64,000 bases of DNA from Nostoc linckia NIES-25 (GCF_002368035.1 NZ_AP018222.1:3388534-3452533); one strand, 5' to 3'; positions 8,497 to 18,181 are shown, numbered from the stretch's first letter. The notes: a model not told the origin generated them from the letters alone. Translations and numbers: made by a program.

Positions 8497-9987
8497 TTAA
8501 GTACTAAAAATGATTTGTCCGTTGACTACTGCTACTAATTTCACTCTCAAAGGGCCAGCTGTATAAGTATCTTCTGCGGCGATCGCTTTAATTTCTAATG
8601 GTTGATTGTACTGCCTTAATTGGGCGACAAAACGTAGAAAAGTGCCGTCTACTTGTACATTTTCAACAATTCCGGCGTTACGAGCGCGAAATTGAGAAGC
8701 AGAAATCAATATTTCTAATCGCTGCTGTAACTGATAAGATGTCATGTTTGTAGGGTCAGCAGTAGTTGTAGCTAACTGCGTCCCTTGGGAAAAAACCAAT
8801 TCATTGCGGGCTATATCGGTAAAAATTTCTATTTGCTTTTCTCCCCTGACATAATTACCGGCTGAGAAAATTCGGATTACATATTCTCGACCATCCTCAA
8901 TTTGTTTGCTCAATTGCTCGACTCTCTCTTGAGTCACGCGCACAAGCTCTACGTTTGGAGAAGTTGCACCAGGTTCGCTTAATTCCAAGTTAGCGTTGCG
9001 ATTGGCTTGTTGTAAAAGTTGTACTACCGCCTGACGAGCCGCAGCCGCTTGGGTAACGCGAACCACAGCAGCGGACAGAACTTGACCTCGAACTAAGGCT
9101 AATTTACCCAAACGCAAATCTTGGTAGGACTGATAATATTTTTCCAGCCTTGCAACTTCCTGTTCTAGTTCTTCCTGTTGTGCTTCCAATTCTTTGAGAC
9201 GAGATTCTCGTTTGGCAATCACTTGTTCTCTAGCTGTAATTTCTAAATTACGCTTTTGAATTAACTGGTCGAGTTGGGCAATTTTGCGATCGCGTGCTTC
9301 GATGGCTTCTTGGCGGTTGGCAAGTTCGCGATCGCGTTTTTCAATAGCTGTTTTGGCTTCGTCAATCGCTTTTTTGGCCTCAGCATACAGTCGTTGACGT
9401 TCTGTCTTTAATAGTTCAACTGCTGCCTGTAGTTCCTTTCGCTGATTGTAAACGCTTTGCAGTTCAGCTATGGCTTTTTGATACTGAGTTACAACTCGAT
9501 CTAGCTGCCCTTGAGTGCGCTGGAGTTGAGTTTGAGTTTGAGCTTGCTGTTGAATGGTGCGGTTGAGCTGGGCTTGAGTTTCCCTTTGCTTGGCATTGAC
9601 CGCCTGCAAGGACTGATTAGTTGCTTGCAACTCTTGTTGTGCCTTTGCTTGGGCGATTCGTGCTTGATTTAGCTCGTTCTCTACCTGACTTTTCTGACTT
9701 TCTGCGGTTTTTAGTTGTTCTCGCTTTTGCCTGAGGTCTGTTTGAATATCCTCTAATTCAAAGACTCCCTGGCGCAATTTATCGTCAGCAGCGAATAAAA
9801 TTCCTAAGGTTGATGCCGAAATCAAACCGCCAGTAAAAATCGTCACTAGTACGGCGGTATTTTTCGGACGAAGGTTAAAAAGTGAGAGGCGGGCTTTGCC
9901 AACTCGTGTGCCGATGCGATCGCCCACGGTTGCAATTACGCCTCCCAGAATTAAAATTGCTGCGATGAGGATGTATCCGGTGGTCAT
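8497..9987 (-). CDS. DUF3084 membrane-anchored coiled-coil protein
   Basis: The 496-residue product has two N-terminal membrane segments (about residues 3-20 and 46-67) around a short basic loop. A long Gln/Glu-rich coiled coil follows (about 73-290), then a globular C-terminal half (about 300-496). This is the DUF3084 architecture, widespread in cyanobacteria and of unknown function. The coiled coil suggests self-assembly or a spacer role beside the inner membrane. It is upstream of the YqgF-like gene and downstream of ntcA on the same strand. Confidence 0.8.
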   Translation of the reverse strand: MTTGYILIAAILILGGVIATVGDRIGTRVGKARLSLFNLRPKNTAVLVTIFTGGLISASTLGILFAADDKLRQGVFELEDIQTDLRQKREQLKTAESQKSQVENELNQARIAQAKAQQELQATNQSLQAVNAKQRETQAQLNRTIQQQAQTQTQLQRTQGQLDRVVTQYQKAIAELQSVYNQRKELQAAVELLKTERQRLYAEAKKAIDEAKTAIEKRDRELANRQEAIEARDRKIAQLDQLIQKRNLEITAREQVIAKRESRLKELEAQQEELEQEVARLEKYYQSYQDLRLGKLALVRGQVLSAAVVRVTQAAAARQAVVQLLQQANRNANLELSEPGATSPNVELVRVTQERVEQLSKQIEDGREYVIRIFSAGNYVRGEKQIEIFTDIARNELVFSQGTQLATTTADPTNMTSYQLQQRLEILISASQFRARNAGIVENVQVDGTFLRFVAQLRQYNQPLEIKAIAAEDTYTAGPLRVKLVAVVNGQIIFST

Positions 9988-10155
9988 GTTTAGCTACCGA
10001 AATCCTTCCAGATACAGCCTACTACTTTTGACCATTGTCTGTGGAGAAGTGGAGGTTGGCAATAGCTTCCATTACTCAATTTTAGGTGTTCCTTTAGCTA
10101 TTAGTGCGATCTTGAAAAACACGACACGTGCCGACTCCGCTGACTCCAATTGTTT

Positions 10156-10827
10156 TTATGTGAACTGCCGACTTAAAGTAACGGGTTTATGCACAGTAAT
10201 CTTCTTCTTGTGGATGGAAATCATCTTTTTCTCGCGCAGATCCCCTAGTAGCCTTGTAACTGTAACACGAGTCGAACCAATTGCCTCAGCGATCGCTTGA
10301 TGAGACAATTTCAAATCAATTGTGATCCCATCTGCACAGGGAACTCCAAAATCACGACAAAGAATTAATAAAAAACTTACCAACCTGGAACCCATATCTC
10401 GGTGAGCAAGAGTTTCAATCATCATCTCTGTCTGTAAAATTCGCGAAGACAGACCCCGCAGCATTAACATTGATAATTCTGGATTTTCCTTGAGTGCTTG
10501 CTCAACTTGTTCGATTGGTGCCGACAGTAATTCCACAGGCGTAAATGCAACCGCATGGTAAAACCTATCGGATTTATTTCCTGTCAGCAATGACAATACA
10601 CCAAAAACACTATTTTCTCGCAGCAGTGCTACCGTTATTTCCTCTCCTGCCTCGTACACCCTGGAAAGCTTAACAGCACCTTTTAAAAGAAAATAAACTC
10701 GTTCGGCAGGATCGCCAGGAAAAAAGATCGTTTTATTGCGTTCAAACGTTTCCACAACTGGCGGAAACGCCCCGGTCGCCATCTGACGAAAAACATTTGC
10801 TAGGGCTTTATCTTGTGTCACGATCAT
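10156..10827 (-). CDS. ntcA: Global nitrogen regulator NtcA
   Basis: A 223-residue Crp/Fnr-family regulator that reads through its whole length like Anabaena NtcA, from [15 protein letters not shown] to the C-terminus. It has an N-terminal beta-barrel sensing 2-oxoglutarate ([14 protein letters not shown]), the dimer helix, and the [23 protein letters not shown]. NtcA binds GTAN8TAC sites and activates nitrogen assimilation and heterocyst genes. I chose the ATG at 10827, not 10845, because 223 residues and MIVTQD match the family. A purine-rich GGGAAGGGAG precedes it. A perfect GTAN8TAC site lies about 90 bases upstream, so autoregulation is likely, as known in Anabaena. Confidence 0.97.
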
Positions 10828-10915
10828 CTCCCTTCCCCTACCCAATGCCGGAAAAACAAAAACTAATTACCTAAGAATACACCCGAAAATTCAATAAAGC
10901 ACCGTCAACCTTTCT

Positions 10916-10929
10916 GTACTTTCCTATAC
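10916..10929. promoter_or_regulatory. NtcA-binding site (GTAN8TAC) upstream of ntcA
   Basis: The palindromic core GTA-CTTTCCTA-TAC is a perfect match to the NtcA consensus. Its centre is about 95 bases before the ntcA start at 10827 and about 285 before fabI. On the ntcA side I did not find a perfect TAN3T -10 box 20-24 bases from the site; the nearest, TATTGA, is imperfect. Confidence 0.7.
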
Positions 10930-11207
10930 TCCAACTAATTGCTTCTTAACTCATTGTTTATAATGATACATAATTGTCGATCTCTTGGGCTATAAATTGT
11001 TGATAAATGGTTCCAAGTAGCTGTATTAAAAAGGTTTTTTAAAGAACAAATAAAGACAACTTGAGAATATCTTTAGAAAGAATCAAGAATTTGATGACAG
11101 CAAACACCCTTACCAATATTCATTTTTGCAAATCCTGTGTAAAACAAAGACAAAACGTGCCTCAGATTCTAGTATGCTCCTAATGATCGATCGCATTAAC
11201 AATTCCT

Positions 11208-11984
11208 ATGCTGAATCTGACTGGAAAAAATGCTTTGGTTACAGGTATTGCCAATAACCGCTCCATAGCTTGGGGCATCGCCCAACAACTACACAAAGCA
11301 GGAGCTAATCTCGGAATTACCTACCTTCCGGATGAACGCGGCAAAATGGAAGCAAAAGTAGCCGAATTAGTTCAACCCCTCAACCCCAGCTTATTTCTTC
11401 CTTGTAATGTCCAAAACGACGAACAAATTCAATCTACCTTCGAGACAGTACGCGAAAAGTGGGGAAAGCTAGACATCCTGATTCATTGTCTTGCCTTTGC
11501 CAACAAAGAGGATTTGACCGGAGATTTTAGCCAAACCTCTCGTTCTGGCTTCAAAACTGCTTTAGAGATTAGTACTTATTCGTTGGTGCAATTAAGCGGC
11601 GCAGCTAAACCCTTAATGACAGAGGGAGGTAGTATCGTCACCCTGACGTATTTAGGCGGTGTCAGGGCAATTCCTAACTATAACGTCATGGGAGTTGCCA
11701 AAGCGGGTTTAGAAATGAGCGTGCGTTACCTAGCTGCTGAACTAGGGCCGCAAAATATCCGCGTCAACGCCATCTCCGCAGGCCCTATCCGTACTTTGGC
11801 TTCTTCAGCAGTAGGCGGAATACTAGATATGATTCATCATGTAGAGCAAGTAGCTCCCCTACGACGCACTGTCACTCAGCTAGAAGTCGGCAACACTGCG
11901 GCTTTTTTATGCAGCGATTTGTCTACCGGCATTACAGGACAAGTTCTGTATGTAGATGCTGGATATGAAATTATGGGAATGTGA
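11208..11984 (+). CDS. fabI: Enoyl-[acyl-carrier-protein] reductase (NADH)
   Basis: This 258-residue short-chain dehydrogenase-fold enzyme performs the last step of each fatty-acid elongation cycle, reducing trans-2-enoyl-ACP. The FabI-type features are the nucleotide loop TGIANNRSIAWGIA (residues 12-25), and Y158 and K165 in NYNVMGVAKAGLE, the YxxxMxxxK arrangement of FabI. The stretch RVNAISAGPIRTLASSA is the substrate loop. Full length. It is divergent from ntcA, and followed after 96 bases of heptamer repeats by hisB. Confidence 0.95.
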   Translation: MLNLTGKNALVTGIANNRSIAWGIAQQLHKAGANLGITYLPDERGKMEAKVAELVQPLNPSLFLPCNVQNDEQIQSTFETVREKWGKLDILIHCLAFANKEDLTGDFSQTSRSGFKTALEISTYSLVQLSGAAKPLMTEGGSIVTLTYLGGVRAIPNYNVMGVAKAGLEMSVRYLAAELGPQNIRVNAISAGPIRTLASSAVGGILDMIHHVEQVAPLRRTVTQLEVGNTAAFLCSDLSTGITGQVLYVDAGYEIMGM

Positions 11985-11993
11985 CGCGATAAA

Positions 11994-12076
11994 GTTATGA
12001 GTTATGAGTTATGAGTTATGAGTTAAAAATTTATAACTCCTAACTCCTGACTCCTAACTCCTAACTTCTAACTCTT
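11994..12076. repeat. Heptameric repeats filling the fabI-hisB gap
   Basis: Four copies of GTTATGA/GAGTTAT (11994-12025) are followed by imperfect CTCCTAA/CTCCTGA units up to about 12076. The hisB start codon is at 12081, so the repeat replaces the usual ribosome-site region. Confidence 0.85.
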
Positions 12077-12080
12077 CCCT

Positions 12081-12722
12081 ATGCAAACAACCAATCGCCA
12101 AGTCAATTCAAACTACGACCAGTTGACTAAAGCCCCTCGGATTGCTACTGTTCATCGCACCACAGGGGAAACTGATGTCCAAGTCACCATCAACCTTGAT
12201 GGAACAGGAAAATGCACCGCAGCAACAGGCATTCCGTTTTTGGATCATATGTTGCATCAAATCGCCTCCCACGGGTTGATTGATTTAGATATCCAAGCTA
12301 AGGGAGACTGGGAAATTGATGACCACCATACTAACGAAGATGTGGGTATTACCTTAGGACAAGCTTTGAACCAAGCATTAGGGGATCGGAAAGGCATTGC
12401 TCGTTTTGGTAATTTCCTTGCACCCTTGGATGAAGCTTTAGTTCAAGTAGTGCTGGACTTTTCTGGACGCCCTCACCTCAGCTACGGTTTACAAATTCCT
12501 ACCCAGCGTGTGGGAACTTATGACACTCAGCTGGTGCGCGAATTTTTTGTGGCATTGGTGAACCACAGCCAAATGACACTACACATTCGACAACTGGATG
12601 GCATTAATTCTCATCACATTATTGAGGCGACGTTTAAAGCCTTTGCGAGGGCAACACGCCTAGCAGTAGAAATCGACCCTCGTCGTGCTGGCTTGATTCC
12701 TAGTTCTAAAGGCGTCTTGTAA
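12081..12722 (+). CDS. hisB: Imidazoleglycerol-phosphate dehydratase
   Basis: A 213-residue enzyme of histidine biosynthesis (imidazoleglycerol phosphate to imidazole acetol phosphate), using a dinuclear manganese site. The metal-binding His/Glu motifs are present: FLDHMLHQIASHG, DDHHTNEDVGITLG, FFVALVNHSQM and NSHHIIEATFKAFARA. Length is normal for a monofunctional HisB. It is probably co-transcribed with fabI, though the two pathways are unrelated. No Shine-Dalgarno sequence is visible because heptamer repeats run almost to the ATG. Confidence 0.95.
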   Translation: MQTTNRQVNSNYDQLTKAPRIATVHRTTGETDVQVTINLDGTGKCTAATGIPFLDHMLHQIASHGLIDLDIQAKGDWEIDDHHTNEDVGITLGQALNQALGDRKGIARFGNFLAPLDEALVQVVLDFSGRPHLSYGLQIPTQRVGTYDTQLVREFFVALVNHSQMTLHIRQLDGINSHHIIEATFKAFARATRLAVEIDPRRAGLIPSSKGVL

Positions 12723-12915
12723 CAAGCTCTAGGGCACAGGGGAGCAAAGGAAGAATAATGACTCCTCACTCTTGACTCAGTACTAGCTCAATGGCGCGCT
12801 ACCGCTAACAGCATTCATTCTGTTTGCAAGAATTATCCAACTAAGTGGTGATTATTATCACCCTGTTGGGTAACTTTTAATAAATACCAAGCTGCTAATT
12901 GTTGATTGAACCGAG

Positions 12916-13899
12916 ATGAAGTCTGTTGCAGATGACCCTGATTCTCAACTGAATACGGCAAACACTTTGCCAGTAGTCGTAACTTCTGAGTTGCGAAAAG
13001 TTTATCGTACTGGTTTTTGGCTAAATCAAAAAGTCGTATCTCTCAAAAGCTGTTCTTTAAATATTTATCAAGGTGAAACCTTTGGGCTGCTAGGGCCAAA
13101 CGGTGCTGGTAAAACTACCCTTTTAAAACTATTGCTGGGCATTATTCGCCCAACTGGCGGACGGGGACTATTGTTAGGTAAGCCAATTGGCGATCGTCAT
13201 GTTAAGCAATACATCGGCTATTTACCTGAAAATCCTTATTTGTATGATTATTTGACCGGCTGGGAGTTTTTGCAGTTAGCAGCTGGGCTATTCCAAATTC
13301 CTGAGAACGTACAACGCCGACGCATTCCCGAACTGCTGGAATTAGTAGGTTTATCCCAAGCCGATGCCCGCAAAAAATTGCTGCGCCGTTATTCCAAAGG
13401 AATGTTACAGCGTGTTGGTATGGCACAGGCGCTAATTAACGAGCCAGAATTGGTTTTTCTAGATGAACCAATGTCTGGTCTCGATCCCGTGGGACGCTAT
13501 CAAATGCGGGAAATTATTCTGGCTCTCAAAGCCGCTGGCAAGACGATTTTTTTCAACAGCCACGTTCTCAGTGAAGTAGAACAGATTTGCGATCGCATTG
13601 CCATACTCGCTCAAGGCGAATTAATTTGCTCTGGTTCCCTCAATGAACTTTTAGGTGGCAACAACACATATCATGTCAAAGGTCAAGGTGGCGACTGGGA
13701 AGTTCTCAAAAAATGGCTACCTACTTTGAGATTTGAACCGGATGGTTCCTGGCAAGGTACACTACAAGACGACTACTATGATTTTCTCGCTAGCCTTCGT
13801 CTCATGGAAGGTAAAATTATTACCATGAACTTGTCCCGTCAGTCATTAGAAGAGTTTTTTATTCAACAAATCCAAACAAAAAATAACTCACTTAACTAA
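12916..13899 (+). CDS. ABC transporter ATP-binding protein
   Basis: A 327-residue ATPase subunit. Walker A is GPNGAGKTT (residues 60-68), the signature is YSKGM (159-163) and Walker B is LVFLDEP (179-185). A C-terminal extension of about 70 residues follows, of the kind seen in CcmA/NatA-like exporters. The partner permease is not adjacent: the next gene is the Wza-type exporter 404 bases on. It might serve polysaccharide or lipid export given its place at the head of the exopolysaccharide locus, but that is inference. The missing permease could equally be elsewhere. Confidence 0.88.
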   Translation: MKSVADDPDSQLNTANTLPVVVTSELRKVYRTGFWLNQKVVSLKSCSLNIYQGETFGLLGPNGAGKTTLLKLLLGIIRPTGGRGLLLGKPIGDRHVKQYIGYLPENPYLYDYLTGWEFLQLAAGLFQIPENVQRRRIPELLELVGLSQADARKKLLRRYSKGMLQRVGMAQALINEPELVFLDEPMSGLDPVGRYQMREIILALKAAGKTIFFNSHVLSEVEQICDRIAILAQGELICSGSLNELLGGNNTYHVKGQGGDWEVLKKWLPTLRFEPDGSWQGTLQDDYYDFLASLRLMEGKIITMNLSRQSLEEFFIQQIQTKNNSLN

Positions 13900-14303
13900 T
13901 CTAATTGCTAAATAATTCTCTGTTTGACACTATATAGTGGCGATTTTTATTTTGACAGCAAATGTTACTCGTTAAATATTCTAAATTAAAACTTAAGTGT
14001 CATTAAATTGACTTATTAATAAAAATTAATTGGTAATTGCCTCATTGGAAAGCAGACAAATTATTGTATAAAATACCTTAGTTTGTCTAAATCTGATATT
14101 TTAGGATAATTGTCATATTCAAACACGGTTAACTTTAAATTAACTTCATTGAAAATTCAAATTCAATAAACAAATTTTCTCCGGAAAATTACACTTTTCA
14201 AGGAAAATAAGAGTGTTGGGGGAACTTGAATACTTAGGTATAGTCAAAATAAAAATGTTTAGACAGTACTTTATTAATCGTAATTTCAGAATCTCAAGGA
14301 AAT
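13900..14303. other. Intergenic region before the Wza-type gene
   Basis: AT-rich DNA with no coding frame. It probably carries the promoter of the export gene, but I see no convincing -35/-10 pair. A TCAAGGAAAT stretch just before the ATG at 14304 could act as a ribosome site. Confidence 0.4.
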
Positions 14304-15773
14304 ATGCCTAAAACAAATTTGTTTAAATCGCTTACTCAACCAGTTGTGGGTGCAGCTTTATTAACTGCTGTCAATGTTGCTGTACCCTTTGCTAGCCTAG
14401 CTCAGGGACAACCAGCATCACCAGCTACACAAATACCTAATACACAAACACAATTAGATACTAATTATTTATTGGGAGGCGGCGATCGCATCCGTGTAAA
14501 TGTATTTGAAGTACCCGAATATACGGGTGAATACCAAGTTCCTCCAGGAGGAGCAATCAACTTACCTTTAATTGGCAGCGTTCCAGTTCTTGGGCTAACA
14601 ACTGAACAAGCCGCTGATGAAATTGCCAGAAGATATGCTCGCTTCCTCAAACGTCCTTTAATTTCAGTCAATTTATTATCGCCTCGTCCGATCAATGTTT
14701 TTGTTGCCGGAGAGGTAACACGTCCAGGAGCTTATACTTTAAATTTGAGTGGAGGCGCCGGAGACAATCCAGGCGTACAATACCCCACTGTATTAGCTGC
14801 ATTGACAACAGCCCAAGGAGTTACGCTGGCTGCCGATGTGACTCAAGTTCAATTACGACGTAAATTCGGACGTAATTCAGAACAAACTGTTACCCTCAAT
14901 TTGAAGGAACTGATCCAAACAGGCACATTATCACAGGATATAACCTTACGGGATGGAGACACTATAGTTGTGCCAACTGCAAATAACTTCAACATAGCAG
15001 AATCTCGCAATCTATTTGCAGCTAACTTTGCTGCCAGTCAAACCACACCTCGTACAGTAACAATTATTGGTGAAGTTAACCGTCCCGGTTCCTATCTAGT
15101 TACCCCAGGTAGTCTAAACGATCAAGGAGCTGCAACTCCTAACAGTGGTAGTGCTACTCCCACCGGTCTCCCAAATGTAACGCGAGTAATTCAACTAGCT
15201 GGTGGAATTACAGCACAAGCAGATATTCGTAATCTCAAGCTACGCCGACTGACAAGAACTGGCTCAGAACAAGCTATAGATATCAATCTTTGGCAACTGT
15301 TACAGAGCGGCGATGCCAATCAAGACATTATCGTCCAAGACGGAGATACGATTGTTATTCCGACGGCAACTGAGATCAACCCAGCAGAAGCTACTCAACT
15401 AGCTACAACTACTTTGTCTCCTGCACGTATTCAAGTCGGTGTAGTCGGGGAAGTCAAAAGACCGGGATTAACAGAAGTTCAGCCGAATAGCTCTTTAAAT
15501 CAAGCTATACTTGCTGCTGGCGGATTTAACGATGCCAGAGCTAGCGACGATGCTGTTGATTTAATTCGTCTCAATCCTAATGGTTCTGTAACTAAACGTG
15601 TAGTAAAAGTCGATTTCGCCGCTGGAATTAATGAGCAAACTAATCCCATACTCCGCAATAACGATGTTGTATTAGTCGGTCGTTCCGGGATAGCGAAGAC
15701 TGGTGATACTACAAATACTATAGCTGGGCCTCTAGGTGTTATCTTCAGTATTTTGAGGGTATTCGGACTATAA
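14304..15773 (+). CDS. Polysaccharide export protein, Wza/SLBB type
   Basis: A 489-residue outer-membrane or periplasmic exporter. It has a signal peptide (hydrophobic core about residues 14-32). The Poly_export domain begins with YLLGGGDRIRVNVFEVPEY and reaches to about residue 130. Several SLBB-type beta-grasp domains follow: near 130-225 (FVAGEVTRPGAY), 250-350 (IIGEVNRPGSY) and 375-455 (VVGEVKRPGLT). Wza-family proteins form the ring through which group 1 capsule and exopolysaccharides leave the cell. The C-terminal helix of E. coli Wza is not obvious. It stands on the opposite strand from the Wzc-type kinase that should control it. Confidence 0.9.
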   Translation: MPKTNLFKSLTQPVVGAALLTAVNVAVPFASLAQGQPASPATQIPNTQTQLDTNYLLGGGDRIRVNVFEVPEYTGEYQVPPGGAINLPLIGSVPVLGLTTEQAADEIARRYARFLKRPLISVNLLSPRPINVFVAGEVTRPGAYTLNLSGGAGDNPGVQYPTVLAALTTAQGVTLAADVTQVQLRRKFGRNSEQTVTLNLKELIQTGTLSQDITLRDGDTIVVPTANNFNIAESRNLFAANFAASQTTPRTVTIIGEVNRPGSYLVTPGSLNDQGAATPNSGSATPTGLPNVTRVIQLAGGITAQADIRNLKLRRLTRTGSEQAIDINLWQLLQSGDANQDIIVQDGDTIVIPTATEINPAEATQLATTTLSPARIQVGVVGEVKRPGLTEVQPNSSLNQAILAAGGFNDARASDDAVDLIRLNPNGSVTKRVVKVDFAAGINEQTNPILRNNDVVLVGRSGIAKTGDTTNTIAGPLGVIFSILRVFGL

Positions 15774-16396
15774 TTTCAAATTCAGATTTTAATTGGGGGC
15801 GTTGGTTAACTTTTCCTGTCCCCATAATCCTATTACCATCACATCTAAATTCAGTCCTACGTGTATTACTGAGAATTTTTAATTTGCATTAATTAGGCTT
15901 TTTGAAGGTGTGTTGTAATTAACTGAAATTGCTATGATAATGAGAATCTTTTAGAGGCAGAGGCGACCAGTGTTCGTCTCTGCCTTGCTTTTACTCATAT
16001 GCTGATTATTATTATCATAAGTATTATTTAAGTAAATTAACCGATTGATGAGAGATACACTATTTTAACTACAGATCCCGCATATACACAGTAGAATGAT
16101 GTCGAATTACGAATGACGCCATTTGTACTGATGCTTAGTGTTCATTAAAATGGTAATTCTGCATACTGATGATTTATTCTCAGTAGTTTTACTACAGATT
16201 TGCTAATTTTCAGAATACAATCTCAAAAAGCATTCAAACAATATTTACGCGGAAATTCGCAGGTGCAAACCTAAAAAACCGTGTATAAACTTACAAATGG
16301 CAGTTATACGGCCGTATCGAATACTGAGTTACTTACTAAGGCTAGAGTTAGTAACCGTTGACAGTTCAGTTTTTGCAACATAACCTTTTTTTTCCT
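15774..16396. other. Intergenic region with a terminator-like hairpin
   Basis: No gene. The stretch holds the hairpin described at 15954-15990 and then AT-rich DNA with the likely upstream region of the beta-helix gene. Confidence 0.5.
15954..15990 (+). terminator. Terminator-like hairpin after the Wza-type gene
   Basis: Arms AGGCAGAGGCGA and TCGTCTCTGCCT (one G-T pair) around a 7-base loop are followed by TGCTTTTA. The T-run is weak, but the position 180 bases after the stop and the strong stem fit an intrinsic terminator. Confidence 0.5.
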
Positions 16397-17812
16397 ATGA
16401 TGATTCATGGTTTGAGTTTTCTCAGTTTGAGTGCATCTGTTGTACTTCCCTGGGCATTAGCAGGTATGGTTCAAGGGCAGAAAATAACAGAGCCTTTAGT
16501 TAAAGATGTTCCTGAAGCATCCACTGTTCAAGTCAATAAACTACCCAACCGCAAGCTAATAAGCGCTATTGGAGCTGCTTCGACAACATATTATGTTAGT
16601 GGTAGCGGCAGCGACAAGAATAGCGGACTCACTCCCTCATCAGCGTTCAGAACTCCTCAAAGAGCGGCAAACCTCACCAAACCTGGTGATACAGTATTAT
16701 TAATGAACGGAGTATACAGTAATTCAAGCCCATCAGGGTCAGTATTAGTGATTACACGCTCCGGGTCGTCAAATGCATGGATTACATATAAAGCTTACCC
16801 TGGACATTCACCCAAGATTCAGCATGATGGATGGCATGGTGTTTGGATTAAAGATGGAGCTTCATATATCGAGGTGAACGGCATAGAAGTTGAAGGAAAC
16901 AATCGTAATATAAGTCTCAGCTATGCCCTGAGCCAAAAGTATAACACTGGAAACCCAAAAACTAGCGGAAGCTGCATTACTATAGATGGGCGACGAAACG
17001 GTCGTCCTCATCATATACGTATTCTCAACAGCAAAATACATGACTGTGGAGGAGGAGGCATTTCAGGACTTGAAATCGACTATGTGACAGTCAGTAATAA
17101 CGAAGTTTACAATAATGCCTGGTATTCACCCTTTGGCTGTAGTGGCATTTCGTTCTTGGGAAATTGGAACTCTGACGGTAACCGAAGCAGCTACAGAATG
17201 CTCGTGACCAACAACAAGGTCTACAGAAATAGATTGTACGTTCCCTGGATTTCTAACGGTAAGAAACAAGATGGGAACGGAATAATTTTTGACCGTGGAA
17301 GACACGATCAGGCGGGAGCACAATTGCCTCCGTATCAAGGCCGTATTTTGATTGCTAACAACGTTGTGTATGAGAATGGTGGTGGCGGCGTTCATGCATT
17401 CAGAACTGACAACATCGATGTCATCCATAACACTTCTTATATGAATAGCCAGACTCCAGAAATTCCATACGGACAAATCTCGATGAATGATACCAGGAAT
17501 GTCAGAGTTCTGAATAACATCCTCTATTCTCAAAGTGGCAAGCCGATAAACTCCGCGAGCGGAAAAAATATCAACACTACTTTTAACTACAACCTTTATA
17601 ACAATAATGGTTATAGTGCAAGTGGTAAGGGCCCTAACGATATTGTTGCAGATCCACAGTTTGTTAATGCTGGTGGAAAGGATTTTAGAGTGAAATCGAC
17701 GAGTCCAGCAATCAATAGTGGCATTAACTTTGATTTTCTAAAAACCGATTTTCTAGGCAACGACCGTGTGAAAGGTTCAAAACCTGATAGAGGAGCATAC
17801 GAAATTCAATAG
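16397..17812 (+). CDS. Secreted right-handed parallel beta-helix protein
   Basis: I prefer the ATG at 16397 (471 residues), which opens a signal peptide (MMIHGLSFLSLSASV, core to about residue 25). A TTG at 16358 would add 13 residues. The segment YYVSGSGSDKNSGLTPSSAF then PGDTVLLMNGVY is the usual entry into pectate-lyase-like beta-helices (DUF1565-like). Repeated short Asn-rich strands follow (ILNSKIHDCGGGGISGLEI, VTNNKVYRN, IANNVVYENGGGG). It ends with FLGNDRVKGSKPDRGAYEI, the typical last strand. Such proteins in polysaccharide loci are lyases, epimerases or hydrolases acting on the polymer. Catalytic residues cannot be assigned with confidence. Confidence 0.82.
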   Translation: MMIHGLSFLSLSASVVLPWALAGMVQGQKITEPLVKDVPEASTVQVNKLPNRKLISAIGAASTTYYVSGSGSDKNSGLTPSSAFRTPQRAANLTKPGDTVLLMNGVYSNSSPSGSVLVITRSGSSNAWITYKAYPGHSPKIQHDGWHGVWIKDGASYIEVNGIEVEGNNRNISLSYALSQKYNTGNPKTSGSCITIDGRRNGRPHHIRILNSKIHDCGGGGISGLEIDYVTVSNNEVYNNAWYSPFGCSGISFLGNWNSDGNRSSYRMLVTNNKVYRNRLYVPWISNGKKQDGNGIIFDRGRHDQAGAQLPPYQGRILIANNVVYENGGGGVHAFRTDNIDVIHNTSYMNSQTPEIPYGQISMNDTRNVRVLNNILYSQSGKPINSASGKNINTTFNYNLYNNNGYSASGKGPNDIVADPQFVNAGGKDFRVKSTSPAINSGINFDFLKTDFLGNDRVKGSKPDRGAYEIQ

Positions 17813-17847
17813 TACTAAATTCAGTAGTACTAAATAGCATAGTAAGG

Positions 17848-17901
17848 GGTTGTAGGCAAAAATTCTGATTTTTACAGAATTTTTGCCTACAACCTATTTT
17901 T
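17848..17901 (+). terminator. Strong intrinsic terminator
   Basis: Two perfect 20-base arms (17848-17867 and 17875-17894) around a 7-base loop are followed by TATTTTTG. It lies just after the beta-helix gene and should end plus-strand transcription there. Confidence 0.85.
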
Positions 17902-18181
17902 GTAATTCATAATTCGCTGATTTTTTTAAAACTCAGAAATAAATTAGAAATATCTTTTTTGAGGTGACTCGGCAAATTGATTTTTTTGGTTTACATAGTT
18001 GCAGAACAACTTAATAAATTCAAAAATTACCTGGGAGTATTATTACAATATATTGTTCCATTAAAGGTTAATCAAAAGCGGAGCAAACAAAGCTCCGCTT
18101 TGCTTATCAGCGTTTGGCTTCAATTAACGTTTCATTGCTGTCATAAAGGTTGGTATAACCAACATAAACTCTGTGGAGATT
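17895..18181. other. Convergent intergenic region
   Basis: The region lies between the beta-helix gene and the end of the minus-strand polysaccharide run. Apart from terminator hairpins at 17848-17901 and 18075-18101 I see nothing in it. Confidence 0.5.
18075..18101 (-). terminator. Terminator-like hairpin of the minus-strand polysaccharide run
   Basis: The 10-base arms AAAGCGGAGC and GCTCCGCTTT enclose a 7-base loop about 80 bases downstream of the kinase stop on the minus strand. The T-run after the stem is short, so efficiency is uncertain. Confidence 0.6.

Noticed and set aside
10021..10155. Intrinsic terminator after ntcA
   Set aside because: A GCACGTGTCGTG near-palindrome with a following T-run is present on the minus strand, but the stem is too short and imperfect to call.
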